Assembly: GCA_022605955.1 (NCBI GenBank)
Contig: JAKCOZ010000005.1
Span: forward strand, 50,283,762 to 50,347,761
From: Rallus limicola
Lineage: Eukaryota > Chordata > Aves > Gruiformes > Rallidae
DNA length: 64,000 bases
Reading direction: 5' to 3'
How positions within the stretch are numbered: position 1 is the stretch's first letter; the number at the start of each line of letters is the position of its first letter. Under the pieces are notes generated by a model. It had not been told where the DNA came from. It did not search any database and saw only the letters and a list, made by a program, of their open reading frames with translations. The position numbers and the translations under genes are program-made. Below are positions 8,388 to 21,232 of this stretch, piece by piece.

Positions 8388-11300
8388 CCCCCTAACCCCC
8401 CTTTAGCGGAAGGAGTCTGGTGTTTGGGGTGGTTGTTATATATTTGTAAGTATTATTTAATTTTTATTTGAGTATTAGTGTTTTACAGGTGTTTGTGCTG
8501 CTTTTTAAAACATGAATATTATATGCTTTAACAATTTCTTTCTTTTTCAGGGCCATGTGGAATTTTAGGCACGTGAGGAGCTGAGGAACTGACTTCTGTC
8601 AGCCAGAGCCTGACTGAGCCTTTCCTTAGTCACTGAGCAGGATTAAAACTAGCACCACTTCTGCATTTTAACCTGAGTGCCCGGGAGGTTTGAAGGAGCT
8701 CCACTCTCCCTCCAATGCCCCGAGGGAGCTTTGGATCAGCCCTGCCCCGAGTGATGCAGCTGGTGCTGGGGGCCAGGGACAAGCCTGTGAATGCAGAAGT
8801 GATGTGATGTGCAAGAACAGCGTGACAAAGGGTGCTTGTGCCTGTTGGCATCCCAACACCATTGGGCTCCTCAAAGCCACACTGGCTAACTTGAAGGGAT
8901 TGGCTAGTGAAGGGGTTTTCTTAAGCGCCAAAACTTTCCCAGGCTAGGGAGAGCTGAGGTCAGACCCAAGTCCTGCTAATGTCCACCTTAAGTTTGGGTT
9001 GACTTTAGCAGGAACTGGATTTAGGAGGAGGAAGACAGGAGCTGCCTGCATTAGCTGCTGCTCAGGGGAGGAAAATGAGGTAGGTTTGCACCTGTACTGC
9101 ACACGTTGCATCTTGTATTTCTTAATTATTTGGAGGTGAAGGATTCCGGCAAAATCAGACTGCCTCAGAAATGGTGCTGGTTGAGGGATGGGCAAATTGC
9201 AGTTAATGCTGGCGTGGAGGCACAGCTCGCTCTTCCCTCCTGCTATCATGTAGCTGCTCCTTTGCAATCATCTCAAAATAGGTAGGTATTTCTTGCATTC
9301 AAGCATGCGCCCTGCCTCACAGAGCTTACGCCTCCATCCCTGGCTGCAGGGAAGCCAGGAGTCTGCTGGAGATGTGCAGCGGTCCTGCTCCAATATGGTT
9401 AAATATCAGAAACTCTTAAATACTTAAATAGTAATTTTTTTAAATTTATTTCTGCTGTTGTGGGGTGGGTGTCCCTGCAGCTGCTTGTCTGTGGCACGCT
9501 CCTCAGTTTTCACTCTCTGTGGATGTGTGGAGGAAGATTTATCCTCCCTGCCCAACAAAATTAACTAAATATGTCCGAGTCTGGGTACTGTGCTAGGGAA
9601 GGGGGAAGCAAAAGGCTTTTCTTCAGGGGGAGAGGGTTCTCAGAAAGAAGCGAGCTTGAAGCTAAACCTGGGAGGTGGATGGCTTGCAAACAGGCTATAA
9701 ATAACCGTGAGTAGATTGAGGAGAGCAGCCCACATCTACTCGGGCCTGGGCATGCTGTGCCCATTTTCTTTGTTGATAGCAGTTGCTAATGTGAATTCTG
9801 GCACTCCAGATCCTGATGCCTGTTGTTCTGATAACATAATTAAATCTTAGGAATGTGAAATATAAAAAGCTTTGAGAAGAAACCAGGCCACTAAAGGCAG
9901 GTACTGGAAGAGGGGTGGGGGGGTGTGGTGCCTATGTACAGAATAAGCAAGGGGGTCTCTCTCAGCAAGGCTTCCAGCTCATGGGTATACAGGGGGTGAT
10001 CCTGCCTGGCACAGGTGGTGACCCCTGGGAGCATCTGCTGTGCTAACCTGGGGCTGCTTCCAGGATTAAAGCATGTAACGGGCTCCTTAGGTTGGCACGG
10101 GTCAGTCCCACCAATGGCAGCAGCTGGAGTTCTTGCTGCCCTTGCAAGCTTGATTCTCCTTGGGGTGAGTGTTGTGAAATGTTTTTATTTCTTGTTAGCT
10201 TTGGTTTTGAAGTGTTACGTGCCTCTGGGTCCGGAGGTGGCTCTGGATATCTGTGTGCATCTGGCAATGTCACTGAATGCCACTGTGCATCTGGGCAAAG
10301 GTGGCTTTTTCTTAGCTTGGGCAGTGGGGTGTGGGTTTAGATGCAGTCCCTCCCAACTGCTGAGGAGAGTTCATGATAGCTCATGGGGATGCCACCAGGT
10401 GAGGTCCCTGGTGCTGTTGGGTCCTACACTGTGGCGAACAGTGTGTGGATTGACCATATTTATTGCTTATATGATAGTCTTGCAAGTGAAATAAGCCTCC
10501 AAGCCTGTTAAGGAGGGAGATTCCCCATGAGAAGTAGTTGGGGCAGAGGGATCTGTGTGTTGCCCAGCTTGTGGGTAGCACCCTCAACATCCACCTTCTA
10601 CTGGTGCTCAGAGTTGGACTGTGGTGTCCTGAGCTTTGCTTGCTGGTATCTTCTCTGCCGTTTTGCTGAGGAAGGCACACAGCAGAACATGAAACAGCAG
10701 CTGTTATCTGAGGAAATCAATGGCAGGTGTGACCCAGCAAAACAGCCGATGTAGGACAAAGCTGGGCGCAAGTGACGTGGAGTCGAGCCTACGGTGCAGT
10801 TGGAGTGTGAAAATGCCTTGTCCTGGGAGGAGGAGGAGGAGGAATCGTGAAGGGGGCTGCAAGCAACCTGCCGAGAGAACATTTTGTCTCAAATGGTGAT
10901 GTTTTGTGCTGGGGAGGACCTGGCTGGAAGTGCCACAGATTGAGCAACTCTGTGCGCTGAGGTGTCTTTCATAATGACAGGACTGAGATCCCGTTTTCTT
11001 CGGTTTCACAGGAGGGGATGAGCCGCTGCAGAAGGATGCAGAGCAGTTTCCAAGCATGTACCCTCTGTGTACATGCCATAGCCCTCTGCTGTCTTTCTGA
11101 CTAGCTCCGTTCATCCCAATTAAAAAAAAAAAAAGAGGCAAAAAGAAATTGCTCATACTGTTTAACAGGAGGCGAGCAAGCAAACACGTTGGTTATTGTT
11201 ACCTGTTTCCTGTTTGTTCCTCCTTGTACAGCTGCACACTTCTGTACACAGCTGGCTTCTCTGCCCTTTCAGAATGATCTGTTGCAGAAAAGCTAAGTAC

Positions 11301-14112
11301 TTGCCAACATGCCTTAAAAAAAAAACCCAAACCAAACAAAAAGAAAGAACCCCAAACCCCACCACCCCTAAAAACCCCTGATAATATTCTTGGGCTTCAT
11401 AGGTGCATCAACCATGTATGTGCCTTGCCCCAGGGCTGGCATGGGCAAGGATGCAGGTTGGTGCTGTCACCAGCCCAGGTAGCCTGTGCTGGGCAGCGCT
11501 GCTGTGTTTTCTAGCAGCACAGTGTGCGTCCCAGCATCCCAAGATGTTCTGAAGCGCTCTACATTGGAGACCTTAGGACAGAGTTGCCAGGAATGGGATG
11601 TCATCAGTCTTAATAACATAGGAATTTGGGGAAACAAAAGTTTCAGGTGATGACCTTATTCACAGGTTACTTCTCCCTGGGGATAGCTGTGCCCACACAC
11701 TAGGTACTCTCTGTTCCCCAACCTTCCTTATCTCTTCTTTCTTTTTTTTTTTTTTTTTCCCCTTCCCCTGTGCTATCCAGGTGGTGTTACGAACCATCTG
11801 CTGCAGTGATTCAGCAGAATCCATTTAGCGCTTTCCCAGAGAGGCCAGCATCTGCCAGGCAAGGGGGAGACTGTGGGGAAGCCCAGCACATCTGCCGCCG
11901 TGTCTGTGAGTGAGGTCTTGGGTCAGCCCCTAATCCCCTCCTGGCCACCCCATGGGGCGCAGGTTGTGTGGGGGAGCACAGTGATCTTCACCTTCATTGT
12001 CGTGTCTTGTCTGGCACAATCCGCTTGGTTAATTATCAAATGGCTCTCTTGGCTTTGGCTGTGGAAGGGAAGAACCTCCCTAGCACTTTGCGGTGTTCTG
12101 CTGTGTCTGGTCAGGGCTTGGAGGCGCTTGGCTTCCTAGCTGGCACAGGACAGGAGTGAGACAGTGCCATCTTCATTCCCAAGGTCGTACTGAGAGAGCT
12201 TGGACGTGAATGCACAAGTGTTAAAATATGTAGTGAGGGAAATCAGAGAATTGCTTGGGTTTTGCTCCAGGATGGAAGGAGAATGTTCTTCCAGATAAAT
12301 AAGAATTTCATTATCAGCGCTGAGTGCCCAAACTATTGATACGACTCAGGCTAATGCTTGGCAGGGACTGCTGGCATATACTGAGTCAGTATAAAAAGTA
12401 ACTACCTGGCAAGGTGCTCTGAAAGCCTGAACGTATAAGGGCCTCTGGCAGGAAACGTAATAGGTCTTGTGTTCAAAATTCCATCACATCTGTGCAGTAG
12501 GTTGTGGTGATGAGCACTGAACAAGGACCAGGAATGGGTCATAACATTTCTCAGATACTGGAAGCTATCTTTATTTTATGGAAGGCCAGTGACACTTGGA
12601 GGAGCAGAAGCTTCTCTCCCTTACTTTGTAAATTAGATTTTAAAAAATCAGTTTTGGTAGATCAGGAGTGGTTGCAACAACTACAATTTCAACTCTTCTG
12701 AAGTCTAATCAGCTGTCAGAAGCAGCTGGATTCCTTTTAATTATTTCCTTAGCAATGCCCATATGTGTAAGTTTTTCTGTTCCTGAAATGTTTTGTAAGC
12801 AGACCCTTTCCCCCAGCTCTAAGATGTGTAGTCCTGGAGAGAGACACTGTCTGAGCATTTGATCTGTCCTTCTGCTCCTGGGCAGGGCCAGCTCACCATT
12901 AGTTTTACCTGACAAATAAGTGTCTGACCTCCTTGTGGGAACCTCCTCAGGCCATCTGTCATGGTCCCCACCTGTTAGTTAACCTGGAAAGCTTTTTTTC
13001 TTTCCCTAATTTCCAGCCCAGCTTGTTTGCTCTGATGCATTTGCCTTTCCAGGTGGATAAGGGGAGGGAAGCTCTACCACCAGTGTGATGACTGGGCTGT
13101 AAAAATGGGCTTATGTGGGGAACTGACCCAACCTGTAAACTAGGCCTGGATGCAGAGTCTTGGACAAAGCAGCCAAGCTGCAGAATGAGATAAAGCCTCC
13201 TGAGTGTTTTATTTCACAGCCAGTGAGATGCGGGAGGCCCCAGGGCATAAGCTGCTCTTTGTAGGTGGGCAGTATGAGAAATGGGTCCTTGGGTCAAGGG
13301 ATGCACAAGTGCCTTCCCTAAAATGCTCAAGGTTAAGAGTCCAGTGCTGTGTTTCTCCTTTTAGGGACCTACGGCTGCTTGGCTAAATGTAGGCTGTGTT
13401 CTCCTGTGGCTTGTCTTATGCTTTTGCTTAAGGTGGAAGTTTGAGCTGTTTTTATTGAACAGTACTGAAAGCTTTAGTGGGGGGGAAAGCAGGCATGGCT
13501 GCCTTCCCTTTCTTGTAGCCTTCAAACTGAATCTCCTCCTGACTTCATGAATAACCCAATTAGCCTCCTACTAATGATACTAATTTTTCTTGCATTAAAT
13601 CAGAAGAAGGGTGTCCAGATACATCATGCTAGGAAAAGGGAGGCAGTGGCCAGGCTACACCAGGGGTTATTCTGAGACCTGTGGGACTGGAGCTGGACCA
13701 GCATAGGACAGTGCAGCCTGTGGTAGTGTTGGTAAGCGAATGGGGTGGTAAACGTGGTGGTCCTTCCTGCATTCTGCCCCATCAAATCTAAGCACTTCAT
13801 CTGATGTATGGTGGGTAAATTCACTGCTGGAGGGGAAAGGGCCCAGTGCTGCTGGGGGACTGCCAAGAAACACCAGATCTGTGAGATCTGGTGCTGTGTG
13901 TACCCCTACCATCACTGCGCATAGCCCTGTCTCTGCCCTGCTCTGGGCTGCTGGGGGTGAAGTGGGATTAATGCCTGCTCACTGTCACCCCTGGTCTGGG
14001 CAGTGCTTTGCCTCCTGGTACTTCTACATCTGGGAAGCAAGGTTTCAGTTCCATGCCTCTGAGGGCAGGAAAGTTTCCTTATACTCAAGTTTACCCAAGG
14101 GGTTGATTTTTG

Positions 14113-14140
14113 CTCTGACCTGCTGGGGAGCAGGTCAGAG
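14113..14140. repeat. Perfect inverted repeat, 12-bp arms
   Basis: Arms CTCTGACCTGCT and AGCAGGTCAGAG are exact reverse complements around a GGGG loop. If transcribed, the RNA would form a stable 28-nucleotide hairpin. The arms are too short for a typical microRNA precursor. Confidence 0.85.
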
Positions 14141-17100
14141 GGAGCTCTGAAGAGCTGCTCAGCTGCCACCAAGTCCCAATTTCAGTGCTGTAGAACTGGA
14201 GCATTGAATTCCGTTCGGCTCTATGTATCCAGAGGCAGTACAGCCCCAAATACACAATGTAGTCTTATCTGGACCTTCTCAAAGTCAGGTAAGGAAAGGA
14301 GCTGGAGTCCACAATGGCATTCAGTGCAATAATCTGGGGTGGGGGGCCAGCCTGGGAGGGATGCAGGCAGAGCTTCAGGTCTTTCACAGCATTTTGGGAC
14401 TTGAACTTGCTGTTCCTAACCCTGACGAATCCCTCATTACCTAGAGCACAGCCAGCAGTGTCTGCAGGCTGTTCTCCATCCCTTCCTGAGAGGACAATGG
14501 AGGAGGTTGGAAGAGATGTACAAAGAGGAGAGCCAGGCTCTGCACCCAGCAGATGGGGAGAATTTAGGGGAGAGAGTAGTCTGGGGTTGCAGACTTGAAC
14601 ACAAAAGGTGTGATTGGCTTTTAGAGTAAACTAGAGGACTCTGGTCCCTGGTGTCACCCTCAAATGATGGTAATAGCGCTGCTGCTGCTTCTTCTTGTGC
14701 TGATGGGGCTGAGGTGCTCTGGCTCCCAGCAGCACCAAGTTCCAGCAAGGCAGAGAAACTGCAATACTTCCTGAGCACTGCGTTTAACTCCTCACCATCA
14801 GCAGAATCAGAAACTCTTGTTACCTCTAAAATTAGGCTAAAAGCCACCCGAGACTTTCAACAACAAAAGCCACCTGTTTTATTGGGCTCAGGTTTTTTAA
14901 GTCTTGCTGCTTGTAAAACTAGAATTTAAAAGATCAGACAACACTTTGTTCTGCAGTATTTGCAAACATCAAAAGATGCCAAAACTTACTGAACACGGCT
15001 CTGAAGTGTGGCATAAGCACAGTGGCTTTCTTGCAGTGCTTCCTTGTGCCTCCAGTAGCATACTGGCAAGTTCTTGCAATGCTTTATTCACCTTCACATC
15101 AGAAAGTTCTGGCTTTTTTTTGTTTCGTTTATTGCAAACCCAACAGAAATCATCAAGTACTTTCAGAATAAGGAAGCAGAGGAGATTTATCTTGGAAAAT
15201 GATTTTGCAGAATGTGCCTTTTTTGTGTTTGGTTTACTAGGTCTTCAGGGTATGCGATGTGGCTGTGTGCAGCTGATGGAGCACAGGGGAGTGCAGGGAG
15301 GTATCAGGAATGTAACTACAAAACCTGGATTTGTCCCCCAGGATGATCTCATGCACAGCCATGAGATCTGGATCTCTTAATTCTCATCTCCAGTTGACAT
15401 ATCTAAAAGCCTCGTTGCTAAAATGTCAGTGCTGGGAGTTTCCCTGGGAGAGCCTGTCTCTACATCATGACCTGGCGCAAACTCCCTTTGCTTTTACAAC
15501 TGCGTGGTGTTAAAGGGTTCTGTGGAAGAAAAATAGATGTAGTGAGAGCTCTCTTGCTGCCTTGCTGGCTTTTGGCATTGCAGGCAAAACTGGCTCATCT
15601 GTTGGGGTTTAAAATATTAGTTTGTTTTTTAAAATTTTTTTTTTTTATTTGCTAAGGAAAGTATTAGATTTGCAGCCTTTTGGGTAAAAGCCTTCAGGTT
15701 TGCCATCCCCATGGGTTTTTCAAGTGTGGAGGTGCCAAGTTGCAGGAAACAACTTGCTGTAGAAAGCATCTGGCTCCTCGACCGTATCCTGCGAGGCTCT
15801 GCCCTGCTGGGGCAAACTCCAGGGCAGCAGCGCAGACTTTTACCTGCACAGGGGCTGCCCAGCAGGCTCTGATGTTGCACAACCTCCAAGCGAGCGCTTG
15901 GAGTGTCAGCTACCTGCGAGCCTCTCCCTCTTCCTTGTGTACTTTGAAAACCTGAGGGAGGGTGAGTGGAGCCAGAGGAAGTCACTGGGAACAGATGTTG
16001 AACAGCAGCAGCGAAACAAATATTTTTGTGTTTATGCTGCTTCCATTCAAGGGTGATGTTAACACCGGTGTGTCTGTGTGAACTTGCCCTTTCCACAGCA
16101 TAATCCTGTCTCGGAGCCATCGGAACTCGTTACTAATAAAAGCCCCCTTGGAGAGGGGGATGAGCACTGAGCTCCTGAATAAGTGCAGTTGGTTCCTAAT
16201 TCTGCAAAGTGCGTTGGCTATTCCCTTGCTTATTGTGTCAGTTCTTCCCCTGCCTGACCTGTTTGCTGTCCCTCTGCTGCGAGTGGTGGTTTGCTTTGCA
16301 TAAGGAGGAAAGACACTACCCAGCAGGACTCTTTTTTTGGCAGCTTTTTTTTTTTTTCTTCCTAAAGGAGTTTCTGGGCAAGAAACCCCAGCTCCCTGCC
16401 TATGCCTCTCTATGGGCTTTTCCTTATAGACATTATAGGTTTGGGGTGCGCAGCTGCCCTCCATCGCCTTATCCCCAGCTCAGTGGGCTGAGAAGTACCT
16501 GGTTCCCCAGCCCTGGAGGGTATTATCCCCGTGGCAGCATCTGGCTCTTGGCAGGCTCTGCCAGCAGCCGCGCTGGCAGGGTTTGGAGTTCCCTTTTAGC
16601 TTTGTCATGTGGTAATCTGTCAGTTGGCTCTTCTGGCTCCCTTGTTCTCCTTCATGCTTTTTCTTCTCGACAAACCTCTTAATTCGGAGCTGGTCAATGA
16701 GAGCTTTGAGAACGCTCCTTGGAATTGCTCTCCATGAGGCACTTCTTTTGCTTTGCTTCAAAGTGGGGCTTGCAGCACATCTTTATTATAATGGTAGCAA
16801 GAGGGGAGGAGAAAGAAGAAGAAAAAAAAAAAGCTGATTGTGTTCCTAGTAGCTCGGTGGAGTCTGTTAGTGTCAGCAGACAGGATAATTTACTCAGCCG
16901 ATTGTTCTGGCTCTGATTATTTACAGTATCCCTAAAAGCATTGCCTCCCTCTCCGGGAAGGAAGCACCAGTGGCTTTAAACAGCAAGAAAAGACTTTAAA
17001 CAAGCCAAGAGTAAAATATGAAACGCTAGCTCTGCTGTTCCTCTTGGAAATGAGCGTGATTGGGGATAGATCCTCAGCTGAAGCAAATCCCGCCTGTCCC

Positions 17101-20100
17101 TGGGATTGTGTCACCGCGCACCGTTTCAAAACAGTCCCCCAAGGATATTACTATTCTTTTCTCTGTGTATGAATAAGCCACTTACAGTGCATAGCTGCTA
17201 TATTACAATTTCCTAAGAGGTGCTGGCATCTGGAGAGATTACATTCCACTGGCCCCTGGGATGGAAAGAATGAGTTCAAGAACAAAGAATGAAATCCTCA
17301 CTTCTGTGCTCAGAAATCTGATATTGGCCAAAGGGGTAGGGGAGAGCTGGTAGCTGGACCTCGGCATTGCTGGTTCTTCCCCTTTTCTGCCAAAAAAACA
17401 GGGCTGCACTGAACCATCTATAAAATTAATACCACTCAGGCTGAACTCAGTGTGTGTGTGGAATCTCACCGGTGAAGTTTGCGACACCGAAATGTGTAGG
17501 ACTAACAACTCCTGCCATTGAGGCTATTTGCAGGACCAGCATGGTTTGTGGTGTGGTCTTGGCAGCCGTCGCGGCACCTTGCTCTGCAGAGACACCTTTC
17601 TGGGTGGGAGGAGGATGCTGAGCACCTGGCTGCCTGCCAGCTAGCGTTGAGCCGCCACGCACATTGCAGCGTAGCTGCAAAGAATTGAGATCGCCCACTC
17701 CTAGCAGTCTGTGCCATCGGCTGTCTGGCAGGATTGATGGTTGTCACTAGCGAACGCTGCTGAGCTGGAGCCAAAATCAAGTGAGTGGATGTCCTCGTGA
17801 GCCTGCATGGGGAAGAAAAAAAAAATTATATAAAAAAAAATTTAAAAAATACATTCACCCTTAAAAATTTAAGAACTTCTTTTCAGTTTAGAAAGTGAAC
17901 CAGAGAGGCTTGTTCCACTTTATAAGTGCTAAGTTGGGAAGAAAGGCTGGGAAACATTTCTGTTGCTTGCAGGAAGTGGAAGGTCACAAGTTTTTAGCTG
18001 TTTCTCCCTGGTACCGTTCTGGGGTGGAGGAGATTGACAGGGTGGAGGGAGTGTCTCTCCTGCTAACTGTCCCTGGGCCCGGGAGGGATGTTTAAGCATG
18101 GCCAGCCCTGATCTTAACAGCTGTGGTGTAACGCTGGTTGTAGCAAGAGAGGACACGCTGATGTCTCTCAATGTTTTCTTTCTCTTCCCACACCCAGGGT
18201 CACTCTCGGTGACAGTCATAGTGGTGGCTAATAAGTGACTGCAGTGAAGCAACTGGTTATAACCTACTTGGCAAAAGTGAGAACCAGATTTCCTGAATCT
18301 GAGCGAGTGGTGTAACCAAAGGGCTTTTACAAAATCCTGGTAGGAGCCTGTGTTAGAGCCTGGTTTGGCTGTAATGGCTGAACTGGGTGGGATCTACACC
18401 AGCAAAGCAGAGATCAGGCTCCTGTAGCTCTGCATGGATGGGGTCTGCTCACCTTGAGCCTCCAGATCGTTTACAAAACAGAGAGAAGAGTATTTGGACC
18501 AACATGTACTGAAGGGTGAGAACGACCTGGAGAATGGTGTGTGTAAATTTGAACTCCCTCACCTCTTGAGAGAGAGATGGAAGGAAGGAAAGTGAGGCAG
18601 AAAGGAAGGAGATACGTTTCCTTTTCTCCACTATGTTGAAAAAAAATATGCTGCTGTTTCTGTCTGCTTCCTCCTTCCTTCCCTCATGTCTTCAGTGTGC
18701 TAAGATGCAAAGAATAAGAAGCATTTTCCTTTGCTATGTGTGGCAGATAGCTCTCCTGGGATGAGGATGCTGTGGTGCTGCAGCTCTCAGGGTTGGGTTT
18801 AATCCTGCCTCTCCTGTTATTCCTGCTCGCACTGGTAATTAGTATTATTTTGGGGTAAATCTGACCTACAGGAATTAAATCTGTTCAGATCTGGGCCCTG
18901 CTAGAAAAATGGTGCAACATATTTGCAAGTTACGTCAAGGGATGTGATGTCAAAGGTGTCTTTGTGCTTGCTTGAGCTGAGGACAAGCCTCCTGCCTGGT
19001 GATGTGTCCTTTGGTTTTCTTCTAACATGACTTGAAGGGACTGATCCTGGCAGTGAAGGTGGATACTGCTATGAGTGCATCCTAGTACCTGTGGTGGTGA
19101 GCAGGGAGAGGATGGGGCACTCTTCATTTTTACAGCATTTGCATCACCTCTGTAGCTCGTTCCTGGTGGTTACCAAGTTGTAGAGCTAAAACACGTTATT
19201 TACTGGCTTGGCAGATAGCAAGAGCACTGCCATGTATGCTGCAGAAATGTGTGTGTGTGTGATCTTGCTAAGGTGCTGAGCACCAGCTGCACGGTCCTGC
19301 CTGGTACAAAACGAGGGGTTGAAAGGAGCCAGAAGGATGGCAGCAGCCAGACTGTGTGTGTCCCCCAGCAACCCATCGCTTCTTGGGGGTGGTATCCTCT
19401 GAAAGATGAAATCCCTCTCTGGGGCCTCAGGCTGGAAGGTGAAGCTCTCCTCTTCCTCCAGAGCTCCTTCCCTGCTCAACCACCAAACTGAGCTCTTCAG
19501 ATGGGCTATGAACACTTGTAGGAGGAAGCATGGGAGCACTGTCCCAGGTGACTGCTGCCACGCCTTATCAATAGAAGTTACTCATGCAAGTCAAGCCCTC
19601 AGTTTGGAGGCTACCTAAACAGCTTGTTTGAAACAAACTCTTCCTACCTCCCTGAGCAGGTGCTTACTCTCCATGTGAACTTCAGGAAGGATGTGCGACC
19701 CATCCCAACTCCTTCCCACCCATGGACTTGGGGCCAGCCCAGCTTTGCAGCCCCATGGCCACCTTCAGCATGATGGATCCTTCATCACTTCTCTGCATTG
19801 GAGAAAACCAGGTCTGAGTGTTGTGCCCACCCCCAGGCAGATGCACAGAGGATCAACTGGTCAGTTGTTTGTATCCCATCAAAGCTGACACTTCGTTTGG
19901 TTCCTTCCCCTCCCCTTTTCCTCATCAGGTCATATCTTTATATTAAACTGCACAAGAGAAGAGTGAAGATTTAAACTCATTTAACCTTGAACATAGCCAT
20001 TAGTTAAGCAATTAAAATTAAAGGGTGAGTTAATGGGCAGTGTCAAACATTCGGAGAAACATCTGTTGTAATAGAAGTCTGCCTTTTAGCTGATGAATAA

Positions 20101-21140
20101 TTGATCTGCTGTTTGTCAGCACCTAAACCCAGCCAAGACGGCAGTGCCAGCACTGCCAGAGCATCTCCAGTGCCCCCTCCCCAGCTGCAAGCATCAGGAG
20201 AGCAGGAGGACCTGGCTACCACCACTTGAAGATACATTAGGAAAGCCACCTGTGTTGCACATCCTTGGCTGAGGTCATCCCTGCTGGGTCTTTTGCTTTC
20301 CTGGGATCAGACATGTTATTTCAGGTCTAGAGGAATCGATGGTCTATTTTTAAGTCTTTATTAATGCATGCGTGGATGGATGCGGTGTCTGTCTGGACAC
20401 CCATAGACAGGGATATAGATGACTCAAACCACTTTGAGTTGTATCACCGACCTAAATTAACTTGTTTTCTTTGGCAGGCAGTGGATGTGAGTGAATGTCT
20501 TCACTAATGCACTGAGGGCAATACAGTAAATATTGACTGGAGTCTGAGGGGTAAACAGCAGAAAGCGTTTGGCTCTTGGCTGCGGTAGAGCCAATTATAT
20601 CAAAGTCACTTCTTCAATACTGTTCCCTCCTGCAGAAAGCCCCCCCCCCCTCCCTAGGGTAACAAACAGGAAAAGGTATTTGGGTGAAATTTCAGGTCCA
20701 GTGAAATGGAGAATTCTGCTCTTCCTGTGGTCTGAAAAGTGGATCCATTACGTGGTGTGCAGTAAGCCAGTTCTCACGCACAGGAGAGATGCTGCTTTTT
20801 ATTCAGGCCTGGGCACTCGGTGCATTTCCATAAACCAAGGACACCCAAAGCCAGCTCCTTTGTTATATTTATGCACAAATGTTACAAGGTGGTATACTCC
20901 CAGTTACAATGATTGGCTAGTAATTTACATGTAATTATAATATTTGCTGTCTCATCTTCTTTAATCACTGTGTTTGTGTAAAGGAAGGTCTTTCACCTGG
21001 GCAAGGGTGGTCTTGACCTGTGGGTATGTTTTTTAGCATTATAATGAAGACAGTTCAGTTAGGGACACCTGGACTTTGGTTTTCACTGCCAAACTGGCTG
21101 TGTATGGAGATATCTTCATGTTCCTAGTGTTCCAGGACAA

Positions 21141-21232
21141 TTAGTTTACAGATGTTCCTTTAAACAATTCCCTTTGATCCTTCCCATTAATTTACAGATG
21201 TTCCTTCAGATGATTGCCTTTGATCCTTTTCT
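21141..21232. repeat. Two-copy tandem duplication, 46-bp unit
   Basis: The units starting at 21,141 and 21,187 share TTTACAGATGTTCCTT and CCTTTGATCCTT with a few mismatches between them. It is an old local tandem duplication with no sign of coding. Confidence 0.8.

Noticed and set aside
10015..10494. 159-codon + strand frame with hydrophobic stretches resembling membrane segments
   Set aside because: Hydrophobicity is a by-product of T-rich sequence. There is no family signature, exon structure or supporting neighbour.
20569..20934. 121-codon + strand frame in intergenic DNA
   Set aside because: No recognisable motif, and its length is within chance expectation for a 64 kb window.
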